From positions 186,001 to 250,000 of the forward strand of contig NZ_BBWZ01000004.1 of NCBI RefSeq assembly GCF_001015055.1: a DNA stretch of 64,000 nt, in the 5' to 3' direction. A program made the position numbers and the translations under genes. How positions within the stretch are numbered: position 1 is the first letter of the stretch; every line of letters begins with the position of its first letter. The notes below the pieces were generated by a model. The model made no database searches and was not told the DNA's origin. It saw only the letters and a list, made by a program, of their open reading frames with translations. The stretch comes from Aneurinibacillus tyrosinisolvens (GTDB lineage: Bacteria > Bacillota > Bacilli > Aneurinibacillales > Aneurinibacillaceae). Positions 38,741 to 49,006 of this stretch are shown here, piece after piece.

Positions 38741-40285
38741 ATGAGTTCACATCCTGGTGAACAGGGAGCTTCAGGAGATGAACGGTTATCCACCCTGCTT
38801 TATAATATGAACGCGGTTCAGGCGGTTGCAAGCGCCGTCGAAGGCACGATCGGCCCGAAAGGCCTGGACACGATGCTTGTTGATGATGATGGGAATGTTA
38901 TCATTACGAATGATGGGGTTACAATCCTTGAGGAGATGGAAGTCAGGCATCCGGCAGCCCGGATGATGACAGGCCTTGCCCGTTCGCAGCAGCAGAAAGT
39001 AGGGGATGGTACGACAACCGCTACCCTGCTCGCTGCGGCTCTTGTTACAGAAGGAGCAACCCTTGTTCAGCGGGGCGTGCCGGTTGCCAAGGTAGTAGCC
39101 GGCATGCAGGCGGGGATTAATGAGGCGCTTGATCAATTGGAGAAAGCGGCTGTGAAAATTGGGGACTTCGATGATGAGCGCCTGTTCCATATCGCTAGTA
39201 TAGCGGGGCGGGAACAGGAAGATATTGCACGGCTCATCATTGAAGGAGCCAGGCTGATCGGCCTTGAGAAGATGAAGGACGAAGATTTTACATTCAGCGA
39301 GCTGGTCACGGCGAGAGAAGGAACAGACAATGAGCTGCTCCATGGCGTCCTTGTCAACCAGCATCCGCTGGCGAAAGAGATGCCTGTACAGCTTGAGAAC
39401 GTCCGGATGCTTGTTTTTAACGATGCGCTCGCACCGGAAGAAATTGGTGATGAAGCCCTTGGGACGGAAGCCGGGTTCCAGCGCTATCTACAGATGAAGG
39501 AAGAGTACCGGCGCAATTTGGAGAAACTGTTATCCCTTGAGGTTAATGTGCTTGTTGTGGACAAAAGCTGTGACAGCATCGCGGAAGAATTCTGCACCGA
39601 TCATGGGATTCTTGTCCTGCAGCGGGTATTCAAGTCTGAGAGAGAACGCGTGGCCCGGCATACGGGGGCCCACTCTTTAAAACGAACCGCACTGGGTAAA
39701 GAAGTAAATGAACTTGCACGCTCCGTTGGAGAAGCCGGGCACCTGTTGTTCGATGATAACCTGGGCCAGGTGCGCGTGATTCACGGGCGAGGGGTTCCTT
39801 CGGCAACGATGATTGTCGGCGCTTCGACGAAAGAAGTCGTAGGTGAGCGTGAAAGAATCGCCAAAGACGCGGCAGCGGCTGTCCAGGCATCCCTCCGTGG
39901 CGGATATTTACCCGGCGGCGGCAGCATCGAGCTGTTCGTTTCCCGCCACCTTGAGAAGTGGAAAACTTCTGTAAAAGGAATGGAGGGCTTTGGTGTCGAT
40001 GCAGTAGCAGCGGCTCTGCGCAAGCCGCTTTCCCAGATGATTCGCAACGCCGGCTTCAATGCGCTTGAAAAAATCGAGCAAATAAAGGCCGCACAGGCGG
40101 AAGAGAGCCGGGAAAGTATCGGATTTGACTTTGATACGGGAGACTGTGCAGATATGCTGGAAGCGGGTGTGGTAGATCCTGCGCTTGTTAAGCTATACGG
40201 TTTAAAATCGGCCGGAGAGGTTAGCCAGGCGATACTCAGGATCCATACAGTCATCCGCAAAAAATCTTCATGGAAAGAAGAATAG
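38741..40285 (+). CDS. group III (archaeal/thermosome-like) chaperonin
   Basis: 514-aa chaperonin that aligns with archaeal thermosome/CCT subunits rather than GroEL. It shows [29 protein letters not shown] (in pieces), HPAARMM, the ATP-binding [10 protein letters not shown] (residues about 88-97), and PGGGSIE. The likely hydrolytic Asp is in [13 protein letters not shown] (about residue 376). Such bacterial proteins, described as group III chaperonins from Carboxydothermus and other Firmicutes, form closed barrels without GroES and are typically encoded in the dnaK operon. This one sits between hrcA and grpE. ATG at 38741 follows AAAAGGGG; the ATG six bases earlier abuts that site. Confidence 0.92.
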   Translation: MSSHPGEQGASGDERLSTLLYNMNAVQAVASAVEGTIGPKGLDTMLVDDDGNVIITNDGVTILEEMEVRHPAARMMTGLARSQQQKVGDGTTTATLLAAALVTEGATLVQRGVPVAKVVAGMQAGINEALDQLEKAAVKIGDFDDERLFHIASIAGREQEDIARLIIEGARLIGLEKMKDEDFTFSELVTAREGTDNELLHGVLVNQHPLAKEMPVQLENVRMLVFNDALAPEEIGDEALGTEAGFQRYLQMKEEYRRNLEKLLSLEVNVLVVDKSCDSIAEEFCTDHGILVLQRVFKSERERVARHTGAHSLKRTALGKEVNELARSVGEAGHLLFDDNLGQVRVIHGRGVPSATMIVGASTKEVVGERERIAKDAAAAVQASLRGGYLPGGGSIELFVSRHLEKWKTSVKGMEGFGVDAVAAALRKPLSQMIRNAGFNALEKIEQIKAAQAEESRESIGFDFDTGDCADMLEAGVVDPALVKLYGLKSAGEVSQAILRIHTVIRKKSSWKEE

Positions 40286-40297
40286 GAGGAACCATCT

Positions 40298-40894
40298 GTG
40301 TCTGAAGAGAACAAAAATACCGCTGAAGCGGTAGAGGAAACGGCCCTGCCTCGCGATGTGGAGGAGGAAGCCGTTCAGACAGAAACACTCGCCGAGGAGC
40401 AGCCGGCAGAAGAATCCGCTGCCGATGCGCGGGAGAGGGAGCTGTTAGCGCAGATTGAACAGCTCACGAGCGAAAAAGAAGAGAACTACAATAAGTTTGT
40501 CCGCGCGCAGGCAGATTTGCAAAACTTCCGCGCCCGGACAAATAAGGAGAAAGAACAACTGCTTGCGTATTCTTCGCAGCGTGTAATCGAAGCGCTGCTT
40601 CCTGCTATGGATAATTTTGAAAGAGCGCTGGCCGCAAGCAAAGATTCACAGGAAGCCGGGTCACTTATTCAGGGTGTGGAAATGGTATTCCGCCAGCTGC
40701 AGCAGGTGCTTGAGCAGGAGGGGGTAACAACGCTTCCGGGTGTCGGCGAGCCGTTCGACCCGAACATGCACCAGGCGGTTATGCAGGAAGAGAACAGCGA
40801 CTATGAGTCAGGCATTATCATTGAAGAATTCCAAAAGGGCTATAAACTCAAAGACAGAGTGATCCGTCCCTCAATGGTAAAAGTAAGCTCGTAA
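40298..40894 (+). CDS. grpE: nucleotide exchange factor GrpE
   Basis: 198 aa. An acidic N-terminal tail (about 1-50) and a long coiled coil (LLAQIEQLTSEKEENYNKFVRAQADLQNF) precede the beta-wing domain ending LKDRVIRPSMVKVS. It releases ADP from DnaK. The start is GTG at 40298, with AGGAGGA seven bases upstream. It follows the chaperonin by 12 bp. Confidence 0.96.
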   Translation: MSEENKNTAEAVEETALPRDVEEEAVQTETLAEEQPAEESAADARERELLAQIEQLTSEKEENYNKFVRAQADLQNFRARTNKEKEQLLAYSSQRVIEALLPAMDNFERALAASKDSQEAGSLIQGVEMVFRQLQQVLEQEGVTTLPGVGEPFDPNMHQAVMQEENSDYESGIIIEEFQKGYKLKDRVIRPSMVKVSS

Positions 40895-40933
40895 AATAAC
40901 TATTTATATATAAATCTGGGAGGTAGTCATAAA

Positions 40934-42800
40934 ATGGCTAAAGTAATTGGTATTGACTTAGGAACAACAAATTCTTGCGTAGCAGTAATGGAGGGCGGCG
41001 AGCCGGTTGTTATCCCGAATCCGGAAGGAAACCGTACCACCCCTTCTGTCGTCGCATTCAAAAACGGAGAGCGTATCGTAGGTGAGGCGGCAAAGCGCCA
41101 GGCGATTACAAATCCGGATAATACAGTTGCTTCGATTAAACGTCACATGGGTACGGCCCACAAAACAACGCTTGAAGGAAAAGAGTATACACCGCAGGAA
41201 GTTTCCGCAATGATCCTCCAGAAGCTGAAATCCGATGCCGAAGCATACCTTGGTGAAACCGTAACACAGGCCGTTATTACGGTTCCTGCTTACTTCAACG
41301 ACAGCCAGCGCCAGGCAACAAAGGATGCTGGAAAAATCGCCGGTCTTGACGTTCTTCGGATCGTAAACGAACCGACAGCAGCATCCCTGGCATATGGTAT
41401 GGATAAGGGCGAGGATCATACGATCCTTGTATATGACCTGGGCGGCGGTACGTTCGACGTATCTGTTCTTGAAATTAACAATGATGAAGAAGAAGGAAAA
41501 GGCGTAAACGTTATTGCGACAAGCGGGGATAATGAGCTTGGCGGGGACGATTTTGACCAGGTTATTATTGATTACCTTGTAAGTGAGTTTAAAAAAGAAA
41601 ACGGGCTTGATTTATCAGCCGACCGTATGGCAATGCAGCGCTTAAAAGATGCGGCGGAAAAAGCGAAAAAAGATTTGTCCGGTGTTGTAAATACAACAAT
41701 TTCGCTTCCATTCATCAGTGCGGACGCTTCCGGACCGAAGCACCTTGAAGTAACCTTAAGCCGTGCGAAGTTTGAAGAGTTGAGCGCAAACCTTGTGGAA
41801 CGTACAATGGGACCAACTCGCCGTGCATTATCTGATGCGGGACTAACACCAGCTGATATTGACAAAGTTGTCCTTGTTGGTGGTTCTACACGTATCCCGG
41901 CTGTCCAGGAAGCGATTAAGAAGTTTACAGGCAAAGAACCGCACAAAGGGGTAAACCCGGATGAAGTTGTAGCGCTCGGCGCAGCGATTCAGGCAGGTAT
42001 CGTAACAGGGGATGTAACGGATATTCTTCTTCTGGACGTAACTCCGCTTTCCCTCGGAATCGAAACCATGGGCGGCGTAATGACAAAGCTGATTGAACGG
42101 AATACAACGATTCCGACAAGCAAAGCACAGGTATTCTCAACGGCTTCAGACAACCAACCTTCTGTTGATATTCACATCCTTCAGGGTGAACGCCCGATGG
42201 CAGCGGACAATAAAACGCTTGGACGTTTCCAATTAGGTGACATCCCGCCAGCACCACGTGGCATTCCACAAATCGAAGTGAAATTCGATATCGATGCGAA
42301 CGGGATTGTAAACGTATCGGCGAAAGACCTTGGTACAGGCAAAGAGCAAAAAAATTACGATTACTTCTTCCTCCGGATTGAGCGACGATGAAATCGACCG
42401 CATGGTACGTGAAGCGGAAGAAAACGCCGAATCCGATAAGCAGCGCAAGGAGCAGGTAGAACTGCGCAACGAAGCGGACCAGCTTGTGTTTGCGACAGAT
42501 AAAGCGATTAAAGACCTTGGTGATAAAGTGGATCCGGCTGATGTTGATAAAGCAACCACTGCCAAAGAAGCACTCAAGACAGCCCTTGAAGGAACTGACC
42601 TTGAAGCCATCCGCAAAGCGAAGGATGAACTGCAGGAAATTGTCCAGCAGCTTTCCATGAAAGTATACGAACAAATGGCTCAGCAGGCACAGGCTGAGGG
42701 AGCCGAAGGCCAGCCAGGCGGTTCAGCAAAAAATGATGATAATGTCGTTGACGCCGATTATACGGTCGTTGATGAAGACGATAAGAAAGACAACAAATAA
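40934..42800 (+). CDS. dnaK: chaperone DnaK (Hsp70), frameshifted in an A7 run
   Basis: Hsp70 chaperone. The first frame (40934-42391) encodes the ATPase domain ([39 protein letters not shown]) and most of the substrate-binding beta domain up to LGTGKEQK. The second frame (to 42800) resumes with [18 protein letters not shown] and the alpha-helical lid, ending [18 protein letters not shown]. They join exactly if the A7 at 42348-42354 were A6, giving about 621 aa, normal for Bacillales. If real, the shift would remove the lid. Sequencing error is most likely; transcriptional slippage on A7 is an alternative. Confidence 0.93.
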
Positions 42801-42838
42801 GACAACAAATAAGAAGCAGACAGCATGCAGCGAGAAGG

Positions 42839-42873
42839 GTCAAAGTCAGGGCAACTTGGCTTTGACTTTTTTT
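42839..42873 (+). terminator. internal terminator between dnaK and dnaJ
   Basis: GTCAAAG / CTTTGAC stem followed by T7. It would reduce read-through from the CIRCE-controlled part of the operon. Confidence 0.75.
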
Positions 42874-42889
42874 CGCAACCTGTTATGAT
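42862..42889 (+). promoter_or_regulatory. internal promoter of dnaJ
   Basis: TTGACT at 42862-42867 and TATGAT at 42884-42889 with 16-bp spacing and an extended -10 TG. The -35 overlaps the 3' arm of the internal terminator. B. subtilis also has an internal promoter ahead of dnaJ. Confidence 0.65.
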
Positions 42890-42924
42890 GAAGCATGTGA
42901 GTAAGCAGTGCGGGAGTGAAGAAG

Positions 42925-44046
42925 ATGAGCAAGCGAGATTATTATGAAGTTCTGGGGCTTTCTAAAGACGCTTCAGAAAGTGAAATAAAGAAGGCGCACC
43001 GTAAGTTGTCGATGAAATACCACCCGGATCGCAATAAGGAAGCCGATGCGGAAGCGAAGTTCAAAGAAGTGCAGGAAGCGTACGAAGTATTGAGCGATCC
43101 GCAGAAAAAGGCCGGTTATGACCAGTTCGGCCATGCTGGAGCCCAGGGCGGCGGCTTTGGTGGCGGCGGAGATTTCGGCGGCGGCTTCGGTGATATTTTT
43201 GATATGTTTTTTGGCGGCGGCGGTGGACGGCGTAACCCGAATGCTCCGCGCCAGGGCGATGATTTACAGTACAGCATGCAGATCGAATTTAAAGAAGCGG
43301 TATTCGGAAAAGAGATGGATATTGAAATTCCGAAGGAAACAACCTGCTCCAAGTGTGACGGTTCAGGTGCGGAGCCGGGCAGCAAGGTGGAGACATGCCA
43401 GACGTGTAACGGTGCAGGCCAGCAGGAAGTTGTGCAGAATACGCCGTTTGGCCGCGTCGTGAACCGCCGCGTCTGCCCAACATGTAAAGGCAGCGGTAAA
43501 TTTGTTTCTGTAAAATGCAGCAAGTGCCACGGCTCAGGAACCGAGAAGATTCGCCGGAAAATTCATATTCGTGTACCGGCAGGGGTGGACGACGGCGCAA
43601 GAATGCGCATCCCGGGTGAAGGTGAACTTGGAGCGAACGGCGGGCCTCCGGGAGACTTGTATGTTGTCTTCCGTGTGAAGCGGCATGATTTCTTTGAACG
43701 GGACGGCAACGATATTTTCTGCAAAATCCCCATTACGTTTGCCCAGGCAACATTGGGGGATGAAATTGAAGTTCCAACGCTTGATGGCAAAGTGAAGCTG
43801 AAAGTTCCCGCCGGCACGCAGACAGGCACGAAGTTCCGCCTGCGCGGACATGGGGTGCCGTATTTAAACCGTTCCGGTAAAGGTGATCAGCATGTAAAAG
43901 TGGTCATTATAACACCGACAAAGCTTACAGACAGACAAAGGGAATTGCTCCGTGAATTCGGGGAATTAAGCGGCGAAGAAACGCACGGCAACGGGGAAAC
44001 TTCCTTTTTTGATAAAATGAAAAAAGTGCTGCGTGGGGAAATATAA
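42925..44046 (+). CDS. dnaJ: molecular chaperone DnaJ (Hsp40)
   Basis: 373 aa, type I J-protein. The J domain (about 1-70) has the HPD triad in [13 protein letters not shown] Gly/Phe-rich stretch follows, then a zinc domain with four CxxCxGxG repeats ([32 protein letters not shown]) and C-terminal beta domains. It stimulates DnaK ATPase. I chose the ATG at 42925, spaced from GGGAG, rather than the GTG nine bases earlier. Confidence 0.96.
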   Translation: MSKRDYYEVLGLSKDASESEIKKAHRKLSMKYHPDRNKEADAEAKFKEVQEAYEVLSDPQKKAGYDQFGHAGAQGGGFGGGGDFGGGFGDIFDMFFGGGGGRRNPNAPRQGDDLQYSMQIEFKEAVFGKEMDIEIPKETTCSKCDGSGAEPGSKVETCQTCNGAGQQEVVQNTPFGRVVNRRVCPTCKGSGKFVSVKCSKCHGSGTEKIRRKIHIRVPAGVDDGARMRIPGEGELGANGGPPGDLYVVFRVKRHDFFERDGNDIFCKIPITFAQATLGDEIEVPTLDGKVKLKVPAGTQTGTKFRLRGHGVPYLNRSGKGDQHVKVVIITPTKLTDRQRELLREFGELSGEETHGNGETSFFDKMKKVLRGEI

Positions 44047-44103
44047 GAAAACGTATCGATTCACAAATCACGTGCAGCAGCGAGAGGATGGTAGGAGTTT
44101 ATA

Positions 44104-45135
44104 ATGAAGTGGTCTGAGATTAGCATTCATACCAGTCAGGAAGCGGTAGAAGCGGTGGCGAACATACTCCATGAAGCGGGGGCGACGGGTGTTGTCATTG
44201 AAGACCCGGAGATTTTAACGCGCGATTGGGAAGATAAATTTGGCGAGATTTATCAGCTTTCTGAAAAAGATTACCCGGTAGAGGGTGTCATTATAAAAGC
44301 CTACCTGCTCGTAAACAGCTATCTTGGCGAAACGGTGGACCAGATTAAAGAGGCTGTGAATAATCTTGTGCTGTACGATATTGATGCGAGGCCCGGTACG
44401 GTAAGCCTTGCAGAGGTAAGGGAAGAAGAATGGGAAACCGCCTGGAAAAAGTACTATAAGCCGGTAGAAGTTTCGGAGCGGATTACCATTACGCCGACGT
44501 GGGAGGAATACACGCCACAGAAAGAGGATGAACTCATTATTGAGCTGGATCCGGGTATGGCATTCGGTACTGGAACCCATCCGACAACCGTCCTCTGTAT
44601 TCGTGCACTTGATGAAGTCATTAAGGGCGGGGAGCGGGTCATTGATGTTGGCTGCGGCACAGGTGTACTGAGCATCGCCGCGGCAAAGCTCGGTGCCAGG
44701 TCGGTTCTTGCGCTTGATCTCGATGAGGTCGCAGTCCACTCCTCCCGCATTAACGTTAAATTAAATAAGACGTCCGATGTTGTACAGGTAGAACAGAACA
44801 ACTTGCTTGACGGGATAAGCGGACCTGCGGATGTCATGGTCGCGAACATTCTCGCCGAGGTCATCATCCGTTTTGTGGACGATGCGGCAAACGTATTAAA
44901 GCCGGGAGGGATTTTTGTTGCATCCGGCATCATTACACAAAAAGAAGAAGACGTAAAAGCGGCGATGGAGAGTGCGGGCTTGCGCATTGTTGAGTCTCAT
45001 TATATGCACGATATGTATGACAGTGAAGAAGGCAGCAATTACTCGTCCGCCGATACGGTTGCTCCGCCAACCATTTATGAGCGTGATACGCTTACGTCCG
45101 GCTGGGTGTGCATCATTGCTGAAAAGCAAGCATAG
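44104..45135 (+). CDS. prmA: ribosomal protein L11 methyltransferase
   Basis: 343-aa SAM-dependent enzyme that methylates L11. It has a small N-terminal substrate-binding domain (KWSEISIHTSQEAVEAVANIL), then a class I methyltransferase with DPGMAFGTGTHPTT and VIDVGCGTGVLSIAAAKLG. It is somewhat longer than the usual ~310 aa; part of the excess lies near the C-terminus (about 305-330). In the dnaJ-prmA-rsmE-mtaB order of B. subtilis. Confidence 0.95.
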   Translation: MKWSEISIHTSQEAVEAVANILHEAGATGVVIEDPEILTRDWEDKFGEIYQLSEKDYPVEGVIIKAYLLVNSYLGETVDQIKEAVNNLVLYDIDARPGTVSLAEVREEEWETAWKKYYKPVEVSERITITPTWEEYTPQKEDELIIELDPGMAFGTGTHPTTVLCIRALDEVIKGGERVIDVGCGTGVLSIAAAKLGARSVLALDLDEVAVHSSRINVKLNKTSDVVQVEQNNLLDGISGPADVMVANILAEVIIRFVDDAANVLKPGGIFVASGIITQKEEDVKAAMESAGLRIVESHYMHDMYDSEEGSNYSSADTVAPPTIYERDTLTSGWVCIIAEKQA

Positions 45136-45150
45136 CGAGGGATAATAAAT

Positions 45151-45882
45151 ATGCAGCGATATTTTGTGAATCCGGAACAGATGACAGAACAGCATGTAAC
45201 GATTACGGGAGATGACGTCAACCATATCGCCAAAGTGATGCGTTCCCGGGCTGGAGACGAAATCATTTGTTGTAACGGGCATGGGCGCGATGTGGTGGGT
45301 GCTATTGAGTCGATTGCCGAAGGTGAAGTCCGGGTGAGAATCATACAGCAAACGTTGAAAAACCGGGAACTTCCGGTGCAAGTTACCATTGCACAGGGGC
45401 TCCCTAAAGGTGATAAAATGGAACTGGTGATTCAGAAAGGCACTGAGCTCGGTGCTTTTTCTTTTTTTGCCTTTACATCGCAGCGGACGGTTGTGAAGCT
45501 GGATGATAAGAAAGAAAAGAAGCGCATCGAGCGCTGGCGCAAAATCGCCAAAGAGGCAGCCGAGCAATCACACCGCAGCCAGATTCCGCACATTGAGGAT
45601 GTGCGGACATGGAAGGAGCTTCTTGCATCTGTTCCGGGTTTCCATTATGCTTTACTTGCATATGAGAAAGAGGAAGAGATTGCGCTGGCACGCATCCTTA
45701 CGGAAGTTCCTGAGGGAGCTTCCATCCTGCTGGTCATCGGACCGGAAGGCGGCTTCGATGAGAAGGAAGTTGAAGAGGCTGAAGCAGCAGGGCTTACGAT
45801 CGTATCACTCGGGCGCCGCATCCTGCGGGCGGAAACTGCTCCGCTGTATGGGCTGTCCTGCATTTCATATCAGTTCGAGTAA
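45151..45882 (+). CDS. rsmE: 16S rRNA (uracil(1498)-N(3))-methyltransferase
   Basis: 243-aa SPOUT-family methyltransferase. The N-terminal PUA-like part (RYFVNPEQMTEQHVTITGDD) is followed by the knotted SAM-binding region VIGPEGGFDEKEV and SLGRRILRAETAPLYGL. It methylates U1498 of 16S rRNA. It follows prmA by 15 bp. Confidence 0.95.
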   Translation: MQRYFVNPEQMTEQHVTITGDDVNHIAKVMRSRAGDEIICCNGHGRDVVGAIESIAEGEVRVRIIQQTLKNRELPVQVTIAQGLPKGDKMELVIQKGTELGAFSFFAFTSQRTVVKLDDKKEKKRIERWRKIAKEAAEQSHRSQIPHIEDVRTWKELLASVPGFHYALLAYEKEEEIALARILTEVPEGASILLVIGPEGGFDEKEVEEAEAAGLTIVSLGRRILRAETAPLYGLSCISYQFE

Positions 45883-45922
45883 TAGTTTGGGGCAACAAAT
45901 TGGATAAGGAGTTGGGTAGCAG

Positions 45923-47263
45923 ATGCCAACTGTAGCATTTCATACGCTGGGCTGCAAGGTGAATCATTATGAAACCGAAGCCATCTGGCAGCTGTTTAAG
46001 CAGGAAGGTTATGAAAAAACCGATTTTGAAGGAACATCAGACGTATACGTCATTAATACGTGTACGGTTACAAATACAGGGGACAAGAAAAGCCGCCAGG
46101 TTATCCGGAGAGCGATTCGCCGGAACCCGGATGCCGTTATCGCGGTTACAGGCTGTTACGCCCAGACGACCCCGCACGAAATCATGGCCATTCCTGGGGT
46201 CGACATTGTCGTCGGAACGTCGGGAAGAGATAACCTGACTGGATACGTGAACCAGTATCTTCAGGAGCGGAAGCCGATTAACGCGGTGTCTAATATTATG
46301 AAAGCCCGCGAATACGAAGAGCTTGACGTTCCGGAGTTTACGGATCGGACGCGCGCTTCCTTGAAAATCCAGGAAGGCTGCAATAACTTCTGTACGTTCT
46401 GTATCATTCCATGGGCGCGCGGTCTTATGCGCAGCCGGAAGCCCGAGAGTGTAATCGAGCAGGCAAACAAACTCGTTGCAGCCGGTTATAAAGAGATTGT
46501 TCTTACCGGCATTCACACAGGCGGCTATGGGGAGGATCTCGAAGACTACAACCTGGCTCGCTTGCTTCGAGACCTTGACAGCAAAGTACCGGGTTTGAAG
46601 CGAATCCGCATCAGCTCAATTGAAGCAAGCCAGATTACGGATGAAGTCATTGAAGTGTTAAATTCTTCAGACAAGATGTGCCGCCATCTGCATGTTCCGC
46701 TGCAAGCCGGGCAGGATGATGTGCTAAAGCGTATGCGCAGAAAGTATACGACAGACGAATACCGCCGCACAATTGAGAAACTGCACCAAGCGCTGCCGGA
46801 TGTGGCCATCACGACAGATATTATTGTCGGCTTCCCGGGGGAAACAGAAGAAATGTACCGGGAAGGCTACCGTTTTATCGAGGAAATGAAATTCGCTGAA
46901 CTTCACGTCTTCCCGTATTCGAAGCGTACAGGAACTCCGGCAGCCCGCATGGAGGATCAGGTAGACGAAGAAGTGAAAAACAGACGAGTTCACGAGCTCA
47001 TTGAACTGTCCAATAAGCAGTCTGTTACGTATGCTGAGAAGTTTGTAGGCGATGTCCTGGAAGTCATTCCAGAAGAGCCGTACAAGGAAGCTCCTGAGAG
47101 CGGCCTGTATGTCGGTTATTCGGATAACTACCTGAAGCTTGTTTTTCCTGCGAATGAGTCACTTGTCGGAACCATATGCAAAGTTCGCCTGGATAAGCCG
47201 GGGGTTGAATATTGCGGCGGGACGTTTGTCCGTGTGTTAAGTGAGGAAGCGCTAAAAGCATAG
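45923..47263 (+). CDS. mtaB: tRNA (N6-threonylcarbamoyladenosine(37)-C2)-methylthiotransferase MtaB
   Basis: 446-aa radical SAM methylthiotransferase that converts t6A37 to ms2t6A37 in tRNAs reading ANN codons. UPF0004 domain (FHTLGCKVNHYETEAI, three cluster Cys), radical SAM cluster motif CNNFCTFCIIPWARG, and a C-terminal TRAM domain. Located after rsmE as YqeV is in B. subtilis. A terminator follows. Confidence 0.95.
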   Translation: MPTVAFHTLGCKVNHYETEAIWQLFKQEGYEKTDFEGTSDVYVINTCTVTNTGDKKSRQVIRRAIRRNPDAVIAVTGCYAQTTPHEIMAIPGVDIVVGTSGRDNLTGYVNQYLQERKPINAVSNIMKAREYEELDVPEFTDRTRASLKIQEGCNNFCTFCIIPWARGLMRSRKPESVIEQANKLVAAGYKEIVLTGIHTGGYGEDLEDYNLARLLRDLDSKVPGLKRIRISSIEASQITDEVIEVLNSSDKMCRHLHVPLQAGQDDVLKRMRRKYTTDEYRRTIEKLHQALPDVAITTDIIVGFPGETEEMYREGYRFIEEMKFAELHVFPYSKRTGTPAARMEDQVDEEVKNRRVHELIELSNKQSVTYAEKFVGDVLEVIPEEPYKEAPESGLYVGYSDNYLKLVFPANESLVGTICKVRLDKPGVEYCGGTFVRVLSEEALKA

Positions 47264-47280
47264 CGGTTGACGCAAGAATG

Positions 47281-47310
47281 GGAGCCATCACCGACGGATG
47301 GCTCCTTTTT
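47281..47310 (+). terminator. terminator after mtaB
   Basis: GGAGCCATC / GATGGCTCC stem with a short loop and T5; it ends the heat-shock superoperon. Confidence 0.93.
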
Positions 47311-47404
47311 CTTATTGATATCTGCATAAAAAAATCACATGATAGAGAAGACAGAGAAAAAACGCTCTGTATGATGCATAAAGGCTATAGGAAGGTGTGT
47401 AAAT

Positions 47405-49000
47405 ATGCTGCAGTTGGACAATTGGCCGATTCGTTGGAAAATCACACTGCTTTCATTCGGTATTGTCCTGTTTTCTCTCTTGATTGGAACGATTATCCTC
47501 GTTGGGAAAATTGCAAACGTGAAGGTAGAGGATGTAAGCCAGCGCTCCCTTTTAACGGCAAAAGTGACGGCACAGGTGCCGGAGATTCGGCATGAAGTGG
47601 AAAATCCGGGAGGGGAGACGCGCATCCAGCCGCTTGTAGAGCAGATTAGGGGGATCTATGGGGCGGATTATATTGTTGTCGTGACAATGAAGGGAAAAAG
47701 AATGTCCCATCCGATTGCAAGCAGAGTGGGGACCCTATTTAATATAAATGAAGCGAGGCCTGCGTTTGCCGAGCATGTATACGTTGACAGGGTCAAAGGA
47801 GAGCTGGGGAATGGAGTCCGGGCATACGCCCCAATTATGAATGATGAACACCAGCAGGTAGGGGTTGTGATGGTTGGGAACACGGTTCCGCACCTGCAGG
47901 CGATTTTATCCGATATGGGCAGTGAAATGATGCTTATCCTTTCGTTAACTTTATGCTTTGGAATCTGGGGAGCGTATCTGCTGGCAAGCCATATTAAGCG
48001 GCAAACGTTTCAGCTGGAGCCGCAGGAGCTGGCTCGAACGCTCGATGAGCGAACGGCTGCCTTCCACGCCATCCACGAGGGGATTATCGCCATCGACGAA
48101 CATGAACGCATCACGGTCATTAATGAGCCTGCAAAGAAAATGCTGAAGGTAAAAGGAGAAGCGCTGGGAAGGAAGATAAGGGAAGTTATCCCGGACACAA
48201 GGCTTCCGGAGATTGTAACGCTTGAGAAACCGGCTTATAATGAACAATTCTATATTGGAGATACCCTCATTCTTAGCAATCGTTTTCCGATTAAAGTAAA
48301 AGGGAAAACAGCCGGTGCGCTTGCCATTTTCCAGGACAAGACAGAGGTGACCAGGCTTGCGGAAGAATTAACAGGTGTTAAAGCGTTTGTGGAAGCTCTT
48401 CGTGCGAAAAACCACGAACACAGCAATAAGCTTCATACGATCGCCGGGCTTATTCAACTGGGCAAGGATCAGGAAGCGGTGCGTTATATTTTTCAGATTG
48501 ATGAGGAAGAGGAGAACCTTGTCCATTTTGTGGGGAACCGCATCCGAAACGACAGCTTGCTTGGGCTGCTCATCGGGAAGGTAAGCCGGGCGAAAGAACT
48601 GGATATTGCCCTCCACATTGATCCGTATAGTGAACTGCATTGCTTCCCAAATGGGATTACCCACCATGATATGGTCATTATTCTCGGGAATTTAATCGAA
48701 AACGCGTTTGATGGATTTTCTGAGGTATGGGATAGGGACAAGTGTGTCGATGTATCCATTGTACAGGATGAAAGTTATCTGACGATTGAGGTTGAAGATA
48801 ATGGGATAGGTATCCCGGATGAAGTGCAGGCAAAAATATTTACGAAGGGATTTTCAACAAAAGCGGAGAGCGGCAGAGGAATCGGATTATATCTTGTATC
48901 TTCTATTGTAGAGCGGAGCGGCGGTGACATTGAGATTGAGAGCAGTACAGGGTACGGGACGTGGATTCGTGTAAAAATCCCGATGGAAAGAAAGGAGTAA
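47405..49000 (+). CDS. dctS: C4-dicarboxylate sensor histidine kinase DctS (CitA/DcuS family)
   Basis: 531-aa membrane kinase. Two TM segments (about 11-34 and 176-195) flank an extracytoplasmic PDC/sCache-like domain (RIQPLVEQIRGIYGADYIVVV). A PAS domain follows (about 215-320; AFHAIHEGIIAIDEHERITVIN), then the phospho-acceptor in LRAKNHEHSNKLHTIAGLIQ and a HATPase domain with NLIENAFDG, DNGIGI and GRGIGLYL. Its place with a CitB-type regulator, a DctA-type transporter and a DctB-like binding protein identifies the ligand class as C4-dicarboxylates (fumarate, succinate, malate). Confidence 0.88.
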   Translation: MLQLDNWPIRWKITLLSFGIVLFSLLIGTIILVGKIANVKVEDVSQRSLLTAKVTAQVPEIRHEVENPGGETRIQPLVEQIRGIYGADYIVVVTMKGKRMSHPIASRVGTLFNINEARPAFAEHVYVDRVKGELGNGVRAYAPIMNDEHQQVGVVMVGNTVPHLQAILSDMGSEMMLILSLTLCFGIWGAYLLASHIKRQTFQLEPQELARTLDERTAAFHAIHEGIIAIDEHERITVINEPAKKMLKVKGEALGRKIREVIPDTRLPEIVTLEKPAYNEQFYIGDTLILSNRFPIKVKGKTAGALAIFQDKTEVTRLAEELTGVKAFVEALRAKNHEHSNKLHTIAGLIQLGKDQEAVRYIFQIDEEEENLVHFVGNRIRNDSLLGLLIGKVSRAKELDIALHIDPYSELHCFPNGITHHDMVIILGNLIENAFDGFSEVWDRDKCVDVSIVQDESYLTIEVEDNGIGIPDEVQAKIFTKGFSTKAESGRGIGLYLVSSIVERSGGDIEIESSTGYGTWIRVKIPMERKE

Positions 49001-49006
49001 CATAAG

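Noticed and set aside
38741..40285. Annotation of this gene as groEL
   Set aside because: The conserved blocks match thermosome/CCT ([19 protein letters not shown]), and no groES is adjacent.
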